DNA from: Streptomyces sp. L2 | Lineage (GTDB): Bacteria; Actinomycetota; Actinomycetes; Streptomycetales; Streptomycetaceae | Length of the DNA stretch: 64,000 nucleotides | Assembly: GCF_004124325.1 (NCBI RefSeq) | Contig: NZ_QBDT01000001.1 | Coordinates: 3,720,001 to 3,784,000, forward strand | Reading direction: 5' to 3' | Part shown: one piece after another, positions 61,939-64,000 of the stretch | Layout of the letters: every line of letters begins with the position of its first letter | Numbering within the stretch: the first letter of the stretch is position 1 | Program-made: the position numbers and the translations under genes | The notes under the pieces: generated by a model | What the model saw: only the letters and a program-made list of their open reading frames with translations | Told to the model about the DNA's origin: nothing | Database searches by the model: none

Positions 61939-62895
61939 GTGAACACGCCCCGCGCCACCGGCCGCCGACTCTCCCAGCCCATCCGACTCGCCTGGGGCCT
62001 CGTCCTCGGCATGCTCCTCGCCGCCGCCGCCTGGTCCCTCTCCGGTCAGCTCATGCACTGGGGCATGGGCCGCCTCCTCGCCTGGCCCCTGTCGATCATG
62101 TTCGACGCCGCCGGACTCATCTGCGCCACCTACGCCCGCCGCGCCGTCGAACGCGGCACCCCCGCCGGCCTCGCCCGCCTCGCGCTCCTCGCCTTCGTCG
62201 GCGTCGCCGGCCTCCTCAACTGGAACCACGGCCACGCCATCGGAGGCATCCCCGCGGCCGCCGGATTCGCTTCCCTCTCCGCCGGCGTCGAGCTGCTCTT
62301 CGAACTCCACCGCCGCGACGTCCGCGACGAGCAGCGAGCCGCCCGCGGACTCATCGCCGAACGGCTCCCGCACATCCCGGCACTCGGCTGGATCATGTAC
62401 CCGACCCGGTCCTGGGCGACGCTGCGCCGCGCGGTCGGTGTCCGCCTCGACCTCCTCGACCCCGTCCAGAACGGGGACACCCTGTCCGCCCCGGACACGG
62501 ACACCCGGCCGGACAACCGGCGCGCCGCCACTGTCCGCTCCGCTGTCCGGGCAGCCGCGGACACCCTCCCGGACGCCGACGCCGAGGACATCGTCGAGCA
62601 CCTGTCCGCCGCCGGAATCGACACGGACACGGACACCGTCCGCACGATCCTCCAGGACAGCGCGGACAGCCGCCCGGACAGCAAGGACAGCAGGTCACAG
62701 CGTCCGTCCGTCCGCCCTGTCCGGCCGATCGCCCCGCCCGGACAGACCGTCGCGGACACCGTCCGGACAGCCCTCGCGTCCGGGATCACGGACAAGGACG
62801 CCGTCACCTCCTACGTCCGCACCGTCCACGGACAGCACGTCCCCGCGGACACCATCGCCCGCACCCGGCGCCGCATCGAGCGGTCGGCGTCATGA
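61939..62895 (+). CDS. Membrane protein, DUF2637/spread-protein-like, with GGACA-rich coding region
   Basis: 318 residues. Three to four N-terminal membrane helices (WGLVLGMLLAAAAWSLSG, WPLSIMFDAAGLI, LALLAFVGVAGLL) resemble DUF2637 or Spd proteins of Streptomyces conjugative elements. A hydrophilic C-terminus of about 170 residues follows. The DNA encoding residues about 180-305 contains 23 GGACA/TGTCC copies, far above chance. GTG 61939 is the start. Its role in transfer is inferred. Confidence 0.72.
   Translation: MNTPRATGRRLSQPIRLAWGLVLGMLLAAAAWSLSGQLMHWGMGRLLAWPLSIMFDAAGLICATYARRAVERGTPAGLARLALLAFVGVAGLLNWNHGHAIGGIPAAAGFASLSAGVELLFELHRRDVRDEQRAARGLIAERLPHIPALGWIMYPTRSWATLRRAVGVRLDLLDPVQNGDTLSAPDTDTRPDNRRAATVRSAVRAAADTLPDADAEDIVEHLSAAGIDTDTDTVRTILQDSADSRPDSKDSRSQRPSVRPVRPIAPPGQTVADTVRTALASGITDKDAVTSYVRTVHGQHVPADTIARTRRRIERSAS
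62475..62851. repeat. GGACA repeat field (23 copies)
   Basis: GGACA (18 copies) and TGTCC (5 copies) occur within 377 bp inside the DUF2637-like gene. At this base composition less than one is expected. Most are flanked as CGGACA or TGTCCG. It may be a binding region for an element protein such as a TraB-like translocase. Confidence 0.72.
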
Positions 62896-63557
62896 CCGGG
62901 CCGGACGCGGACGAGCTGCGTATCCGCCACCTCCTCCGCGTCCGGCGTGTCCGCCCTTTCGGCCACCAGGAGCCCACCGTGTCCCTTCCTGAACCCCGCC
63001 GTCCCGTCACGCCGACCCGGGTCATCCCCGCGGGCGCGCCCCTGCCCGCGCGCGCACCCGAGCCCGGTGAGCTACCGCCGTGGCGCACCCCGCCCCCGCC
63101 GCCTCCGCCGCCCGTCGTGCCGGACCCCGTGCCGCGCCTGCCGGACCCGGCGCCGCAGCCGATGGTCGTCCAGCACGTCCACGAGGTCCGCGTCACCCTC
63201 GCGGACCCCGAGCCGCAGCCGGATCCGCCGATGTGGGCGCGCGCCTGGGACTGGGCATGGGGGCAGTTGTTCACCTGGCGGATGCTCGCCGCGGTCCTCG
63301 CCGCACTCCTGCCCTGGGCGTACGGCCGCAGCCCCGTCAGCATCTGGGCCCACACCGTCCACCAGGCCCGCACCGACACCGGGATCGGCACCGCCTACTT
63401 CATCGCTGGCGTCGCCATCGCCGCAGCGTGGGCGCTGGACCGGCATACCGGCCGCGTCGTCCCCCGGTTCCTCCTCGTCACCGCCCTCCTCGGCGGCCTC
63501 GGCGTCCTCTCCTGGCTCGACCCGATCCTCGCCCTCACCGGAGTCCACCCATCATGA
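62892..63557 (+). CDS. Membrane protein with Pro-rich N-terminus (221 aa)
   Basis: 221 residues. The N-terminal 110 residues are Pro-rich (TPPPPPPPPVVPDPVPRLPD) and probably disordered. Three helices follow (MLAAVLAALLPWAYG, TAYFIAGVAIAAAWAL, FLLVTALLGGLGVLSWL). It resembles SpdB-type spread proteins by layout. ATG overlaps the previous gene by 4 bp; its stop overlaps the next ATG. Confidence 0.7.
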   Translation: MTGPDADELRIRHLLRVRRVRPFGHQEPTVSLPEPRRPVTPTRVIPAGAPLPARAPEPGELPPWRTPPPPPPPPVVPDPVPRLPDPAPQPMVVQHVHEVRVTLADPEPQPDPPMWARAWDWAWGQLFTWRMLAAVLAALLPWAYGRSPVSIWAHTVHQARTDTGIGTAYFIAGVAIAAAWALDRHTGRVVPRFLLVTALLGGLGVLSWLDPILALTGVHPS

Positions 63558-64000
63558 CCGGCACCACCACGGCCACCCTCGGCGGCCTCCTCGCCGCCCT
63601 CGTCATCCTCGTCGCCAACCTCCACCCCTGGTACCGCGGCGGCCGCGAGATGAAGCAACTCGCGGCGTTCGGGAAGGGCTTCACCGGCGCGGCACTCGCC
63701 GCCGCCTGCCCCGGCGGCATCCTCGGCTGGGCCCACACCCACACCGGCGGCATCGCCAACGGAGCAGGCACAAGCCTCGGCAAGGGCGCCACCGGCACCA
63801 CACCCGGCAGCACCCTGACCAGCGGACGTCTCACCGGCCTCGGAGTGTCCGGCGCGATCGTCGTCGTCCTGGGCGTGCTCCTGGTCGCCCTCGCCTACAA
63901 GGCAGCGGGCAAAGCGGACAAGCGGCGGATCGTCGGCGGCGCGTTCGTCGGCAGCGTGTTCCTGCTGACCGCCGGCGTGGCCGGTGCCCTCACCTGGCTG
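63554..64000 (+). CDS. Membrane protein, partial (window edge)
   Basis: 149 codons without a stop. Helices LGGLLAALVILVANL, GAALAAACPGGILGWAHT and VSGAIVVVLGVLLVALAY are visible, with GTSLGKGATGTTPGSTLTSG between. It is also spread-protein-like. The C-terminus and the following genes lie outside the window. Confidence 0.68.
   Translation, partial: MTGTTTATLGGLLAALVILVANLHPWYRGGREMKQLAAFGKGFTGAALAAACPGGILGWAHTHTGGIANGAGTSLGKGATGTTPGSTLTSGRLTGLGVSGAIVVVLGVLLVALAYKAAGKADKRRIVGGAFVGSVFLLTAGVAGALTWL

Larger units (their letters stand above)
39772..64000. mobile_element. Integrated element, left end (prophage or integrative conjugative element), right end outside the window
   Basis: The element starts at a 3' fragment of tRNA-Ala(TGC) with an adjacent leftward tyrosine integrase. 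About 44 genes follow, nearly all rightward, small and overlapping. They encode a phage-like YqaJ/ERF recombination set, nucleases, a DnaB-like helicase, an iteron-like array, XRE, WhiB and Lsr2-like regulators and spread-like membrane proteins. No capsid, terminase, portal or FtsK/TraB gene is seen up to 64000, so the type of element is not decided. The size exceeds 24 kb. Confidence 0.87.

Overview
The window is chromosomal DNA of a Streptomyces. Evidence: very high GC with G/C-rich third codon positions, many GTG starts, a phenylacetate operon, an FHA/PstP/RodA/PbpA/PknB growth-control block next to crgA, class E sortases, and parS and DnaA-box sequences. The gene order resembles what I recall of the S. 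coelicolor core left of oriC (about SCO3829-SCO3859). No database comparison was run, so the species is not assigned.

Left part (1-21,600), metabolism. A branched-chain 2-oxoacid dehydrogenase operon (E1alpha, E1beta, E2; leftward, E2 cut by the window edge) lies divergent from an Lrp/AsnC regulator. Next come a phenylacetate-type set: a TetR regulator coupled to a 3-hydroxyacyl-CoA dehydrogenase, divergent paaN, and further on paaABCDE. Near-identical palindromes lie in the TetR/paaN, paaA and bkd/AsnC promoter regions, so one TetR protein may control all three. Between and after these sit two SpoU/TrmH methyltransferases, a two-gene HTTM/DUF5819 membrane module, an acyl-CoA dehydrogenase behind a KstR-like palindrome, a rhodanese, a DnaJ-like coiled-coil protein, a DUF2252 protein, an AviRa-like methyltransferase and tRNA-Leu(CAG).

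Middle part (22,000-39,700), cell wall and chromosome biology. fhaA, fhaB, pstP, rodA, pbpA and pknB run rightward as one cluster. They end at a strong bidirectional terminator facing a leftward block of sortase, sortase, amidotransferase, small membrane protein, sortase and DUF881. Divergent crgA follows, then a cluster of four DnaA boxes, a rhomboid protease, a cyclophilin, a DUF5324-type protein, three parS-like sites, an RsbW-like ATPase and a YihY/BrkB protein.

Right part (39,772 to the end), an integrated element. The 3' 42 nt of a tRNA-Ala(TGC) gene mark the left attachment site. Next to it are paired 10-bp-spaced repeats, a tyrosine integrase, a stand-alone paralogue of the integrase N-terminal region, a divergent XRE switch with related operators, and an excisionase-like gene. 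About 40 small, mostly overlapping rightward genes follow. They include a YqaJ exonuclease plus ERF annealing protein, a DnaQ-like exonuclease, a RuvC-like nuclease, an HNH-like protein, a WhiB protein, a DnaB-like helicase, an iteron-like array (candidate origin), a protein with an Lsr2-type DNA-binding tail, phage-type proteins and, at the edge, membrane proteins resembling spread proteins of conjugative elements. One of these contains a dense GGACA repeat field. The element combines phage-like recombination and replication genes with plasmid-like features. Its right end, and any capsid or TraB genes, lie outside the window, so prophage versus integrative conjugative element is unresolved.
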